Below are positions 63,853 through 64,000 of a stretch of 64,000 nucleotides of DNA, piece after piece. The translations under genes and the position numbers were made by a program. The notes beneath the pieces were generated by a model, which worked only from the letters and a program-made list of their open reading frames with translations, was not told where the DNA came from and made no database searches. The stretch is from Perognathus longimembris pacificus (taxonomy: Eukaryota > Chordata > Mammalia > Rodentia > Heteromyidae): the NCBI RefSeq assembly GCF_023159225.1, contig NC_063172.1, forward strand, positions 47,347,068-47,411,067. The letters run 5' to 3'. Every line of letters starts with the position of its first letter. The first letter of the stretch is position 1.

Positions 63853-64000
63853 TTTGTTTTGATGAATCTTTTAAAGAAGTAAATGTTCATAAATGCATAA
63901 CACAGAGAATTTTAAGAGAGGTTGGATTAGTAGGGATGGAAGAAATTGATGAAAGATTATATTATTGTACTCACAACTACCATGTTGAATGGTAACCCCT

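Noticed and set aside
62483..63890. Frames reading ASPGPW...GLSTVPGFFLLKAS and their reverse
   Set aside because: The same peptide appears at every IDL-Geo copy (also 3582-3770), so it is translated SINE sequence.

Overview
The window is mammalian nuclear DNA, almost certainly from a geomyoid rodent (pocket mouse, kangaroo rat or gopher lineage). Both flanks carry dimeric SINEs with an ID/tRNA-Ala-like left half and a right half of the Geo type; the IDL-Geo family is known from Geomyoidea only. The rest of the sequence is typical vertebrate non-coding DNA: AT-rich introns, CpG islands and many CA, GA, GAAA and CTC microsatellites. No bacterial, phage, viral or CRISPR content is visible.

Only one protein-coding gene can be supported: the 5' part of Zfhx4, a giant zinc-finger homeobox transcription factor, on the minus strand. 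Its first coding exon (12644-15245, 867 codons plus one base) and the next coding exon (11274-11776) are intact. They join in frame across an 867-bp intron with GT...AG ends to give residues 1-1035 of a protein that is about 3,600 residues long in other mammals. The homeodomains lie further along the minus strand, beyond position 1. Intron 3 fills 1-11273.

Upstream of the coding exons (higher coordinates) are about 21 kb of intron 1 and then a CpG-island promoter zone at about 36.16-37.4 kb. Smaller CpG-rich blocks lie at 41.14-41.74 kb and 45.31-45.52 kb. The promoter zone has candidate splice donors on both strands, which fits overlapping divergent transcription; an antisense lncRNA, ZFHX4-AS1, is annotated at this position in human. 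The zone is also packed with microsatellites (AAG/AGG, GA, CA, GAAA, G-runs). From 46.5 to 57.6 kb the DNA is AT-rich with no gene recognised.

SINEs are confined to the two ends (about 0.1-3.7 kb and 57.8-63.9 kb). The 54 kb between them holds none that I recognise, like the transposon-poor regions known around developmental regulators. Inside this desert are compact motif clusters that look like enhancers: a perfect double POU-octamer palindrome and an X-box-like palindrome near 31.7-31.9 kb, a TAATT-dense block at 32.5-32.7 kb, paired CUT-type motifs at 44.56-44.59 kb, and a mixed nuclear-receptor/FOX/CRE/homeodomain block at 43.08-43.24 kb. I found no unknown multi-gene system. The points most worth checking are the regulatory architecture, the cluster of upstream ORFs at the Zfhx4 start codon, a weak donor that creates an immediate stop on intron retention, and the modular composite SINEs.
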